Positions 1 to 10,956 of a DNA stretch of 64,000 nucleotides are shown here, in pieces. A program made the position numbers and the translations under genes. This DNA comes from Blasia pusilla (Eukaryota; Marchantiophyta; Marchantiopsida; Blasiales): NCBI GenBank assembly GCA_050084515.1, contig CM114273.1, forward strand, positions 11,346,001 through 11,410,000. The letters run 5' to 3'. Every line of letters starts with the position of its first letter. Within the stretch, counting starts at the first letter, position 1. Below the pieces are notes generated by a model. The model worked only from the letters and a program-made list of their open reading frames with translations, ran no database searches and was not told the DNA's origin.

Positions 1-281
1 ATACCACCATCTCCAACCTTAGGATGTGAAGACTGGCCATCTACCCTCTGACTAGAGTAAGATGTCATGTGGTCCTCCATACTAGAGTCCACCCCTTACC
101 AACATAAAAAGAAAGATGCATGCCAACCTGGCACCATCTCCTCATCAACCTCGCTGTGCCATCTAGCCCCAGTTGCATCCTCTTGGCTAGTACATGGGTT
201 CCTACTCAACCCATTAGCATTAAGGTTGGCAACTCCAGGTCTATGTACCACATGGAAGTCATACTCCTGTAAGATAAGAGC

Positions 282-1663
282 TCACCGTGCAAGCTTCCCT
301 GTAAGCTTGTCAGACTCCATCAACCACTTGAGCGGATGTTGATCAATAACAAGGGTAAATTGTGTGCCAAACAAGTAACACCTAAAGTGTGCCACAGCCC
401 ACACTACTGCCAAGCACTCTCCCTCATATGAACTATAGCGCGACTCCGCTGTATTATTTGAATGACTTGCATAGGCCACCACAAACTGCATGTGCTCATC
501 ATCATGTTGTGTCAACACCCCTCCAAGTCCCAACCTACTCCAATCAGTTTGTAACTGAAATGGGCGCCCTCTAATAGGTCTCCTCAAGATAGGCGCCGCC
601 ACCAACTAGGCCTTGAGCTCCATAAAAGCTCTCTCCAGATCATCTCCCCAGTGCCACTCCTGATATGATTTCAGCAATTGGTTCAAAGGCTTTGCCATAG
701 CACTAAATCCCTTCACATACCTCCGATAGTAGTTCGCCAATCTCATGAATGCCCGAACTCTACTCACATCTACCGGATGAGGAATAAGTGCAATAGCCTC
801 CACCTTTGCTTGCTGAACTCCCAAACCACATGGATTGATCACATGACCCAAGTACTCAACATCCACGTGGAAGAACTTACACTTTCTTGGATGCAAACGT
901 AGACCATGAGCTTTCAACCGCTCAAACACAATCTGCAAATATATCTGATGCTCGTCCACCGTGTTACTGAACACCAAGATATCATCAATGTAACACCAAA
1001 AAAAATCCAACCGTGCTAGGATCCTGTTCATCACTCTCTGAAACTCAGCAGGTGCATTCTTCAACCCAAAGGGTAAGAATTTCCACTAGTACAAACAAAT
1101 CTTGCCATGAGAGTTGACACCCCAAAATGATGTCTTGGCCTTGTCACTCTCTCAAATCGGCAACTGATGGTATCCTGCCCGAAGATCCAAAGTACTGAAA
1201 ATCTTTGCCTGTCCCACCACATCAAAGATCTCCTCAGCTGTAGGCATGGCATACCTATCGGCCTTGGTCTGCCGATTGATAGGATGGTAATCTCCACACA
1301 TCCGCCTATCCGTGTAGTTGCCATGCACATCCTTTTTAGCAGGCATGACAGTGGTGCATACTCTCCATGCGATAACTCCACTAATCCAACCTCTAAAAGG
1401 TCCAACGTCCTAATCTGAATGAGGTCCCTCTCCATATCACTATATCGGTAGGGACGACAAAAGATTGGCATATCACTTGCCAAATCAATCCGTATACCGG
1501 GTCCAACCAAAGCACCCAACTCCTTCATGCTAAAGGAAAAACAACTCCAATAAGCACGTAGGGATTGTGTCAAGCATCGTTTCTCACCTCCCGTAAGCTT
1601 GGGCCCAAGTAATGGCTCCCAAGTCTCCTCCACTAGCACACTAGAGGGAGAGGACGATGCCAT
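282..1663 (-). pseudogene. Reverse transcriptase and RNase H of element A
   Basis: This would copy element RNA into cDNA and remove the RNA strand. The RT palm motif CYIDDILVFS lies near 975-995. Fingers-region blocks such as GDYHPINRQTKADRYAMP and FSTLDLRAGYHQLPI are near 1150-1310, and LPFGLKNAPAEFQRVM is near 1030-1080. The linker ANYYRRYVKGFS follows near 710-750. The RNase H part at 282-605 keeps the three acidic positions in LQTDWS, YEGECLAV and LVIDQHPLKW. Frame changes at about 1061 and stops near 604 and 1152 break it. The catalytic aspartates are intact, so the decay is in the reading frame rather than the active site. Assignment is sure. Confidence 0.9.
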
Positions 1664-1704
1664 TGGTTGCTATGGAACGCCCTCACAAGATGGTACACCC
1701 TTAG

Positions 1705-2600
1705 CTACACCATCATCTGAGCAAATAATCCTCCACCACCATGAGCAACCAACTCCACATGCCCACCCATTATATCCCATTTACTCCAAGGATGCAAAAT
1801 ACTATTCTCCTCGCCCCCTACCAATGTCTTTACCATCCCGGTAGCCATCGAGCTCATCACAAGGGATGGAAGACCCATAGACATAGTCCAAAGTCGACGC
1901 TGCTCGGCCATACCAAGACTCAAAATCGAGGTCAAACAATTCAGGTCCATGGCGTGACCCAACATCTGACGTCGTGACGATGTGCACGCGAGCCAAGCAA
2001 CTCGCACTACATCCAACAACACCGCTGGTCGAATCGAAGACCGCACCTCATGAACACTCGCCATCATCCAGGTCCGAGTGTCACCTAACAATGGAACATT
2101 CTCCAGAATGTAAGGTGGAGCATGTGCTTGATGAGCCTGAAGATGTCATAACACCCGTAACATCTCCCAAAACAATCGAGACCTAGGGTCGTGTAATTCC
2201 TCACCAGGACCAGCACGTGTATGACCCTGACATGGCCATCCAAAATCACCAAATCCACAAGACCAACCCTCTCAAGGTCCTGCGCCCCCAATAATGCAAT
2301 GTGTGACGGCAAAGCACGCTGGTACCCACGAATAGTTGATGGCGGCAACAACCCAGGATATCTCCGCATCAACTGGCCAATATGTCGGGATGAGACTCTC
2401 TAGGCCGTCTCATCTCGCTCCACATACACGTATCTCCGCATAGAAATACCGGCCTGCAACACTGCAGCCAAACCAGTGCTAATCCCACCAAGGAGATCTA
2501 ACACACAAATGCCCTCCGGCGGATATTGCCATACAATGGGTGTAGTATCCAAAGGGGATAACCCAATTGGACTAGAAGTAGGAGTCCGCCATGGAGCCAC
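1705..2600 (-). pseudogene. C5-cytosine DNA methyltransferase domain of element A (DNMT3-like, internally deleted)
   Basis: Seen in order on the minus strand: motif I variant GICVLDLLGGIST followed by RRYVYVERDETA (AdoMet site, second acidic residue downstream), then LERVGLVDLVI. After a one-base frame change comes motif IV GWPCQGHTRAGPG with the catalytic Cys, then LHDPRSRLFWEML, then motif VI YILENVPLLGD with ENV at 2095-2103, then VLLD. Near 1977 it jumps to the motif X-like LGHAMDLNCLTSIL, having lost about 365 bases present in B, including motif VIII and the region before motif X. A TAG follows RDETA and a TGA precedes HLQAH. The motif order is that of DNMT3 and bacterial enzymes, not the permuted DRM order. 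It would transfer a methyl group from AdoMet to cytosine in DNA. This copy is dead. Confidence 0.88.
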
Positions 2601-2610
2601 CTCTTCCTCG

Positions 2611-3724
2611 TGAGGTATAATAGCCTCACACCAAGCCTCTGTACTAGGCGATTAGCATCCTGCCGTAGTGCACCGCCTGAACTCCAAAGTGGCACATCCA
2701 ACGATGAGGATGCCACTGCTGCAAAACTAGGGACCTCCTCTACCTCCTCATGCACAGGAGAATCCATGGCAGAAAGATTGCCCTCCAAAAAGTCTCCTGG
2801 CCAAGTGAGTACTCCACAAAAACTAGCCATAAATGCTAACACCGTTGGGGAAGACCCTCCTGGTCGAGGGCCATAAATAAATCTCAGAGGAACCTGGCTC
2901 ATACGTCCATCCCCGGACTGCCAACCAAGTCTATAAGACGCTGTCTCAGTCCAGTAGTCCATTTGGAAACCCATCGGGTACAATATTGCTCCTCCAACTA
3001 GTACATCATACGACTTGGCTGATGTGACCACTGCAGGTACTCCCAACCTGAAGCTATCAGTCGCATGATCTGGTCTCAAGTGTACAGACAACTTCTCCCG
3101 TGTCATGAAATGAGACCTATCATTGGCTCCTCCAAGTGATGTTTGAATCTAGAATGGGCAAGGCTTAAGCTCTGACCTTCGAATACCCGAACCAATACAT
3201 GCCGCCTTTCCCAACATCAAAGGTTGGGCACCAGAGTCTAACAAGACTCTATCTGGTCTATACACCTATCCTATAGGACTCACCAATCGGAATATCCCAC
3301 TCCGATTGTCCAACATACATACACCAGGTGTAAGCCTCTCCCGATCAATGGCTGGCTGGGTTGGTAATGCATCCATCTTCGTCGTTGCTGCCTGCCAAGT
3401 AGTACTGGTACTCAATGCTATACCTGACATAGAGGGTTGCTCCACCGCAACACCCTCATCCACCTCAACATGTGTAGCAGTAATTCTCCCACCTTCACAC
3501 AACGTGGCAGCTAGCAGAAATACATGAGCTAAATCAACTCCTAAGGCCATCAACTCAATGGCAGAAAACAATGGGGATCCCAACAATGAAGTTGCCATCC
3601 GCAATATTGCACTGGATGCTGCATCCGTGTCTACTACACGCGATGTAGATGCCTCAGTCCCCACTGTAGGCTCAATAGGCTGCGTAGGAACCATGGATGG
3701 AGTCCTAAGCACCTCAGACAACAA
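2611..3724 (-). pseudogene. Aspartic protease region and linker of element A
   Basis: The retropepsin active-site triplet D-S-G within RVLLDSG lies at 3230-3238. Downstream are TSLGG, MTREKLSVHLRPDHATD and the block YDVLVGGAILYPMGFQMDYW (about 2930-3010), which is conserved in B and D and marks the distal half of the protease. After it comes a linker of roughly 150 residues leading into the methyltransferase. Upstream (3266-3724) is low-complexity Ala/Thr/Ser-rich sequence joining gag and protease. The protease would release gag, the methyltransferase and pol products. A stop near 3150 and one near 3266 interrupt the frame. Confidence 0.75.
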
Positions 3725-5427
3725 GAATGACTGGGAGCCTAGCTCGCCTCCTCAGCCACCCCTCTTTCAGGTCCAACTCACAAGAGCACCACGTGCTACT
3801 GTGGAGTTGGACCCACAGAGGGTAAGTGCTTGTAAGTGCAGCTGATGTCTCAACCTGTGCTACACTTGCCATATAAGAGAGATCATCCCCTCTATAAGAG
3901 CTGGAAGCCCCTGCTCCCGAACCTGCTCTATGCTGGATACCAACCATAGTAGCCAATCTCTGCTCCAACTGCTCAATCCTGGCAGCCATAGCTCACTCTG
4001 TCGTAGTGGTAGGGATAGCCACCATAGGCTCTCCAACCGCTGGTCCACCTCTACCACCCCTACCACCTCGGCCTCTTGGAGCTACTCCACCACGGCTGTA
4101 GCCTGATCTCAACTCTGGATGAAAATCAAAGCAACGCTCTCGAGGATGACCTGGTCTCCCACAATGATCACACTGAGTTAGGGCTGACTGACGCCCATCC
4201 TCCAAAGTCCGTCTCCCATCCTCTTGGGGACAAAACCTCCTAACATGATCACCTCCACATGCCCAATATGACTGTCCTTGCTACGGGGCAGCAAATGAAG
4301 GCAATGGTCTTTGCGCAAGTGTCCCTCTAGGACCTAACTGAGGTCGTGTTTACCCCCCACGACTCCCACTACTACTACCACCACCACTACTACGAGACTG
4401 TGAGGTGGACTGCTAAACACGAGAAGAAGTAGTTGTATTCCTACTAAATGCGGATGTCACCACTCTCTCCTCCACCATATTAAGCTCAATCTTCTCAGAT
4501 AGAGCAAACACATGGGCCAATGTGGGTGAATCATCACTCATAAGAGTAGCATCACGTACCCTCCGGTGCAAGTCTCTGTCCAAGATCCCATACCAAAACT
4601 GGGCTGCTTGAGCCTTAGTCACACCTTGGGTAACTTGAAATCAAGCGTCGCATACGAGTGTATGCCTCACGAAGACTCTCACCAGTCTTTCGCTCAAATT
4701 CCTGAAGACTCCTCTCTGTCTTCACTGTCTTCACTCCCTGATAGTTCTTCTTCAACCTCTTGAAGAACTCTGCAACCGGGCCTAACGATGGTGGGGCACT
4801 AGTACCTCCACTAGTACCCCCACTGGTACCTCCATGGGTACCTCCACTAGTACCCCCACTCCGGCTCGTACTCATACCATTGAACGTCGGGCTGGCTGGC
4901 AGACACAGTAGGAGCACTACTACCAATACCACCATGGGTGGTAGACACATATCCTAGAGACCAATATTGTCTCCATGCCTTAATCTCAACAACATGATCC
5001 CTCCTAAACTCATGGTAATCGTCCATGGGTGGTCCCTCCAAGTGCTGAAACAACCCCTTCCAAGCAACGTGTAAACAACGTGGCGTTCCGCAACATCTGC
5101 ATATCACACCACGTATCAAACTCATGAATGAAGTCCTCCAACTCAATGGTGCCCACTTCATCCAAGTATCATCGTGGGCCCCTTCATGGCTCCATATATC
5201 CCGTCCATGTCCCAAATCAATGGAGCTGCAACACTTGATAACAAGGTAGAAGACTTGGTGTTTGGAACCCCCTCGTCCTCCTCCTCATCAACTTTCGGAA
5301 GTGGAAAAGGTAGCCGATACCTCAATCCACTCCGTGTAAAACCACCACTGTCCGCACCACGGTCCCCAACCAAACCACCAGACATCTCTGTGATGACCAA
5401 CGCCGATGCCGCACCACCACCAAATCA
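3725..5427 (-). pseudogene. gag of element A, with two zinc knuckles
   Basis: The N-terminal part near 5158-5427 encodes an acidic stretch and LIWDMDGIYGAMK. Next come FQHLEGPPMDDYHEF and a glycine/threonine/serine repeat (4790-4865), then EFFKRLKKNYQGVKT and FWYGILDRDLHRRVRDATLM typical of a gag capsid region. Two CCHC-like knuckles follow: a decayed one around 4230-4280 and an intact CDHCGRPGHPRERC near 4130-4180. An Arg/Gly-rich tail is next (4040-4110). The product would coat element RNA. At least four frame breaks are present. The start ATG used in B is altered here to ATC. Confidence 0.8.
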
Positions 5428-6838
5428 CCACCACTAAGTAACCAAAAGACGTCGATGTCGCTGTACTATTCTAGCTCTACTAGCTATGGGTGTAGGAAAC
5501 TTGACCTGTCATCACCACAAGAAGCCTCCCACGGTCTACTGGTCATCACTCCAGTCTCACTACCGGTAGCACACAAGAGTAAAACTACTCTGGAAATCAG
5601 CGTCAACCCTCACAATGGGCGCGCAAGCAAGAAGCAACGATGGAGGGGATCCAAACACAGGAAGTCCAACGACAACCCTCAAATTGCAAATGGAAATCAA
5701 GGTAACACAATCCACCAAATGTGGCGCCCCCTGAATCCACAGAACCCAACACACAATTCTAACCCAATACCTACTCCGCCGCTGGTCAATGACGTGCTAG
5801 TCGCACTCGCAACACCTGAAAATATCACCTGCGTGAAGAGGCTACACCATACTATGCGCTAGAGGTGCATCAACCGAAAACCCGAAATGCATAAAGCGCC
5901 TAACATATCTCCGAATAGCATCAAATGATCTACACCAGTGTGTACACTGGAATAGTTAAGAACTCAACAGTTAAGCGTCTTCAAGGCAGAATAGCCCAAA
6001 GATGGATGACCAGTTATGCAATACTCAACTCACAAATCCTGCAAAAATTGCCTCACGCCCAAGCAAGCTCGAGTTGCCTCGAAGCCTCAAAACGCTGAGA
6101 AATGCTTGAGACATGCCACGCTTCGCTATGGATAGAGGCCCAACTAGGGCGCCCCCAACGGAATAGGCGTCTCCAACAACGGACGAGTCACCAACCTACC
6201 AGCCCCTCCGTTCTGCTATTCACCATAGCTAGACCTTGAGCTAGTCCGTGAAATTTCAATCAGAAATTATTCCATAGATACTCAACCAAAATTAAATCTA
6301 TTTCAACCAGAATTCAATTGGCCACCGTAGCTATCTCTCCATAAAAAATCAGCTACAACCAAGTTGTGTACTCCGAGCTAAAAATAAGACAAACTTGTTG
6401 TCTGTACACTTCCAGAATCGCAAATCCGACAACGCTTCTGCCCAGATTCATGCACACAGAAATCCGCAATGCTCCCCACACTCAAGAAGATAGCTTCACA
6501 TGAGATCACAATAAAGTTAGCAACAGGACCTCTCACCCGATCTAGATGAACTTCAACAGAGCTTCCGTATTCCAAGCTCTCCACATTAGAAAACCGTCAA
6601 ACACGTACCAGAATCTTCAATCCTTGATAACTTCCAACTCCATTGACGAAATCCGGCGATCTAAAGCGCAATGGAAAGCTCTCAGGGGCACTTCTTTTCT
6701 AACCAACCACACACCAGATTCACACCTCCAACATAGGCCACAAGCCATGAACATTAACGGCTGAGTACACAATGAGTCCTAACCAGATCCTACTGATCCA
6801 CGATCAAAGCTACCATTGATCTACTCGAGTTCTTTGAG
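5428..6838 (-). other. 5' leader of element A
   Basis: This is about 1.4 kb between the 5' LTR and gag with no coding pattern. It is collinear with B (47434-48961) and its outer part has a recognisable relative in E near 57670-57740. No standard tRNA-Met primer-binding site is visible next to the LTR end. The primer for this family is unknown. Confidence 0.6.
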
Positions 6839-7222
6839 TGAAATCCGTGAAAGACCTACTATCATAAAACACGTATAGAATCACATACAATCGAGCCAAA
6901 CCCATTACACGATGGGAGAATCCTAGTCGAAGCTTGAGGGAACCACCATAGCCAAGAGCTCTACTCACTACCAAGGCTAACTCCCAACGCAACAGGCTCA
7001 ACTCAAAGAACTTACTATTCTTTGAGTGCACTCCACATTATATCCTCCCACCTAAGAGCGGGCCCTATTGCCTAAGAGCGGGCCCTACTGGAAAATTCAC
7101 CCTCAACAGAGTAACCCCCAACCCTATGTATGAAACCGCATCTTTACCTAGACACTACGGCCCTACATAAGGTATGGCCTCTACTACCACACTATACTCT
7201 ACGACATAATCGGTATGGTCAT
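6839..7222 (-). repeat. 5' LTR of element A (U3 start missing)
   Basis: It matches the B 5' LTR (48962-49325) and most of the B 3' LTR (39602-40074). The right edge stops at GTCAT, the same base where the B 5' LTR stops, although the B 3' LTR runs about 110 bases further. A 20-bp unit beginning CCTAAGAGCGGGCCCTA is tandemly duplicated at 7051-7090 and is single-copy in B. Confidence 0.75.
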
Positions 7223-10200
7223 GAAAAATCACAATAACATCGAGACATAAGACTATCAAGAATTCCAAAAATTTTTCTGTTTGATATTTTTGTATCTTAA
7301 ATGATTTGGAACTTGATTCTATTACTACTAGTTAGGACCTGTCACGTCTTTTAGGATAGATTGGCAAGATCTAGTAGAGCGCATGTGAGGATATTGGAGG
7401 AAAACCTCAAGAGGTGAAGGATGAGCTATTGAGACTATGGATAACCGGAGAGAGCAAGTTTCCCCTTTGTTTTGGCTCATTTAGAGCCATTTCGAGAAGT
7501 GGCCGTTGACTTCTTACAACAGGTCAAGAGCCAAGGAGGTAACGTACGAACATAGGTTATCGTAGAGAGAGTTTGGGAGAGGGAAGGGGCTATACCCACA
7601 AATAGAGAATTTAGGAGCTCATTCTCTCTTTGTTGAACCTCTTGACATGAGACAGCGGAGCGATGGTTCCCCTTGCCTCGTGTGTGTAACCCAAACCTCT
7701 CATTAAGAGAGTGGGTTTGGTTTGAGAGAGAGGAGAGAGAGAGAGAGAGAGTTTTGTGTACCATGGAGAGACTTTGTTGTGAGAATGTATGTTACTTGAT
7801 TTACAAAGAGAGAATGTAATTGCAAGAGATCGTGCAATCTACCGCCCCTCATTAGTAACTTCACTCTCTTTACCAAATTTCAGATCCCGTCAAGGTGACA
7901 AAAGTATTTTTGAAGGAAATTTAGTGACACATGACAAATAAAAGAGAGCTTAAGAAAACTACGTCTTATAATTAGTATATAGATTTGTAACCTGTTTCTA
8001 GTACCTAGACAACTAGCAAGGTGCCCGTGAAATGGATAACTAGTGTGTTAAAAAATTAACTATGTTATTCACGTTGAAATGATTCATCATGAATTTTCAG
8101 TGGAAAAATCGATCTTCCCGTTAACATTAAGATTATTATTTAAATTTTGTTATCGGATAGGGTTTTGGTTTGTAACACTTAAGACATCACACGTGACGGA
8201 AGCAGAATATTCTTAATAATCCTCCCATTAATATAAAAATAAAACCTCGTCCTTTCTTGAACTGTGTTGGTCCGGAGAATCTTCTTTCGTTACGTAACGC
8301 TGAAATCGGCAAAGGGACCATAAAGCTTACTGTTTGGTCCCGACCACTCAAAACTCAATTTATTATTTTTACAGAACTCACACAATGGCAACAAAACCAA
8401 GAAAGCTTTGGTTGGGGTCCCGATGCTTCGGGACGAGTCCAAATGAATCCCCGCCGCGTTTAGAGTACTTTAGCAGAGACCCAAGGTTCAGTCAGACCTT
8501 CGGAAAGAAAATGAAAGAAAGAATAAAAGACCAGAATAAAAGGAGAGTCATCTGATTCAAAGGATAAAACCTTATGCAAGGCAGGGCGTAAGAAAAACGA
8601 AAACCCTTCAAACTAACTTCACCAATATAACTCACGGTACGTAAAAGTCGTATCCACATCGACTCCACAACACCTCACTGAAAACGTGTCGCCAGGACGC
8701 GGCGTGTCGCGAATGTAAGAAAAAAAAAGTGACAATAAAATGTCACATGAAAATTTTGCAAGGACGATCATATCTTGGAGTGTACAAGGTGAATAGTCGT
8801 CTCACTTTTTCGATGGGAAATCCTACACGATTAGCCTTGGGACTGCTACAAGAGCAGCTTGCAACGTGGGATATTAGCTTGGGCTACAAGAGCATCTTGC
8901 AAGGTCTTATGCTGATTGAGCATAAAGAATGAATAGAATGATAGTTCCTTTGGTTTATGACCTTTGATAGCAGTTCATGATAAGAATGCAAAGTTCCACG
9001 TAGGGTGGGTCACAAGAGTGCGAATTCGCATGGAATAACAGCTCCACTATTGGGCACCGCGAAAATAAGAGACCCACGGTGGCACAACCCTATGCACTGA
9101 GAACATGGGTCCCAGAAAAGGAGACCTTAGGCAGGTGAAGTTCATTCGAAGTACGGCCACATCAATCTGGGGGACGAATTTCAAAGGGTCGCAAGTCTCT
9201 TCGTGCCGACGCAACTGTAGCGTAGCTCCCCCCACCCGACTTGGGTCCAAAGTCCAGACCAATCCTAGCTGGTTGAAATCAAAAAATTGCCGTTGGAATC
9301 TGAAGTTGGGGGGCGGGAAAAGTCCTAAACTGGTTTTCAGACATTGGAAGTAGGAATTGTAGGAGTTAGTAAAACCCGTTTTCCCGGGGGGAAAACTCCC
9401 CGAACGCTGGTTCGGATGGGAAAGCGACGCAGAAGCCGCCGAAAAGAGAACAGCTCGCTTTCGAAATTATGTCCCTCAGCACATGGAAGTGGCTATGTTA
9501 CAGAGGTAGAGGTGCGGTAGTCTGGGATCGTGCAACTGTTGGAAGCGGGATACGAGTCATGCCCAACGGAGCGAACGCACCTCATTCACTCGTCATGCAA
9601 GTCAAGAAGATGTACAACCTTACCGTCGCCAAGATGCGCCTTCGGCACTTAGTTTAACACGTACCGTACAATACTTCCCCGCTTCATCTCCTAAAAATAT
9701 TTTAATAGTTGATGGGAAGAAATGTGATAGAATATTAGAAACCGGCCCCGTAACTTATCTGTTAGCTCCCGCCGCACTACCCCGTTCCGGGAAGGGTTTC
9801 ATATGCATATGTGTCATGGTTCGTATTCCATCATTAGCTCTCCATATGTTTTAGAGTGGCATAAGAAAAAATAATTCGAATTTGATGACCCTTTTGAATG
9901 GGAACAAGTCCCAATTGACTCGATAGAGGGTTCGTTAATAATAATATAGATAATTAATATTTCTAATAGTAAAAAATTTATTTATTTAATAAGAATATTA
10001 TGATTGTGCCGAATATGAATTTTCTTATAATTTAAAAATATTTTTCATTTAATAATTTAAATATAATAATTTTGAAAGAGTGATAGCATTTTTAAACAAT
10101 GTCCAACTCTCCTAAATAATATCATTCCTCCATAAAATTTTGAACCATTTTCATTAACTTAAAACATTTCCAAGATGAAATTCTTGAGAGGAAATTTTTC

Positions 10201-10223
10201 CACTCCCCTCAATAATTTCACCC
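7223..10223. other. Intergenic region, no gene recognised
   Basis: It contains a short GA-rich run at about 7728-7752, a 7-bp-arm hairpin at 8417-8434 and a short GC-rich palindrome at 9378-9396. The stretch 8000-9900 is more GC-balanced and free of recognisable transposon coding sequence. Open frames there are short and resemble no family I know. Confidence 0.5.
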
Positions 10224-10274
10224 TTCCGTAAAATTTAGAAAATATTTATTCCATACTTTCTAAATTTTACGGAA
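10224..10274. repeat. Inverted repeat, 18-bp perfect arms, 15-base loop
   Basis: The left arm TTCCGTAAAATTTAGAAA at 10224-10241 is the exact reverse complement of 10257-10274. It lies in AT-rich intergenic sequence and could be a MITE remnant or a hairpin-forming site. Confidence 0.8.
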
Positions 10275-10956
10275 TATGTTGGTCTTAGCCCGGGAAAAAA
10301 AATGAGGGAATCATCAATCATATATGTAAAATCATCCAATACATTTTCTAGGAACATGCATTGGATATATGCACGATTTAAAAATATAAACATCTCACAC
10401 AAAGGTTAAACCATAACCACAACTTTTGACTCACTCATCAAAGTAAACCAAATCTACATAAAGAATTGTAATAGGTTTAAACTTTAAATCTCATCATCCT
10501 CTTCAGAGCTCTCTTCGTTAGAAAGCACTTTTGTGGACACATGGATGATAGGGACATCATTACAATCTTTATTTTTTGTCACCATGTCTTCGGCGGTGAG
10601 CTCTATGGCACCAAGGGAGTTTGTTGGTGGCACCCGTCCTGATGGAGTTTCAATCTAATCAAGGCGGACAGAATGTCCTTCATCAGGATTTCCACCATCA
10701 TATAAAAAAATACTCAAGAAGATGTAGCCTCTTTTCTAAGAGCAACCTTCGTTAGCATCTCCAAAGAATACTTGTTCAACTTGAGATGGGAACACAAAGG
10801 GTTCGTGGTTGATAGGTTCACAAGATCTAAGGTTTACAAAAAAGAACCCTTCATGGTCTCTCTTCATGGATTACATCCGTGAATTCCAACCTTTCCTCAC
10901 CCACATATGTTGCATTAAAATTACAGGTTGATGAACAGTCCCATAATAAAGTGCAA

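Larger units (their letters stand above)
1..7222 (-). mobile_element. Ty3/gypsy element A with DNA methyltransferase domain (degenerate, 3' end outside window)
   Basis: Reading leftward from the 5' LTR near 7222, the order is leader, gag with zinc knuckles, aspartic protease, cytosine methyltransferase, reverse transcriptase and RNase H. The window edge cuts it just before the integrase. It aligns along its whole length with 41703-49325 (element B), so it is an independent copy of the same family. Many in-frame stops and frameshifts make it non-autonomous. RT followed by RNase H, plus the integrase seen in B, places it in Ty3/gypsy. The methyltransferase between protease and RT is not part of the standard gypsy layout. 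Confidence 0.9.

Noticed and set aside
8417-8434. Hairpin with GTCCCGA arms as a hammerhead ribozyme
   Set aside because: The conserved CTGATGA and GAAA core sequences are missing around it.
9378-9396. GTTTTCCC...GGGAAAAC palindrome as a transcription terminator
   Set aside because: No T-run, no neighbouring gene, and plants do not use such terminators for mRNA.
8257-9657. Several 60-80 residue plus-strand frames as small genes
   Set aside because: They overlap in different frames, resemble nothing known and show no splice or codon pattern.
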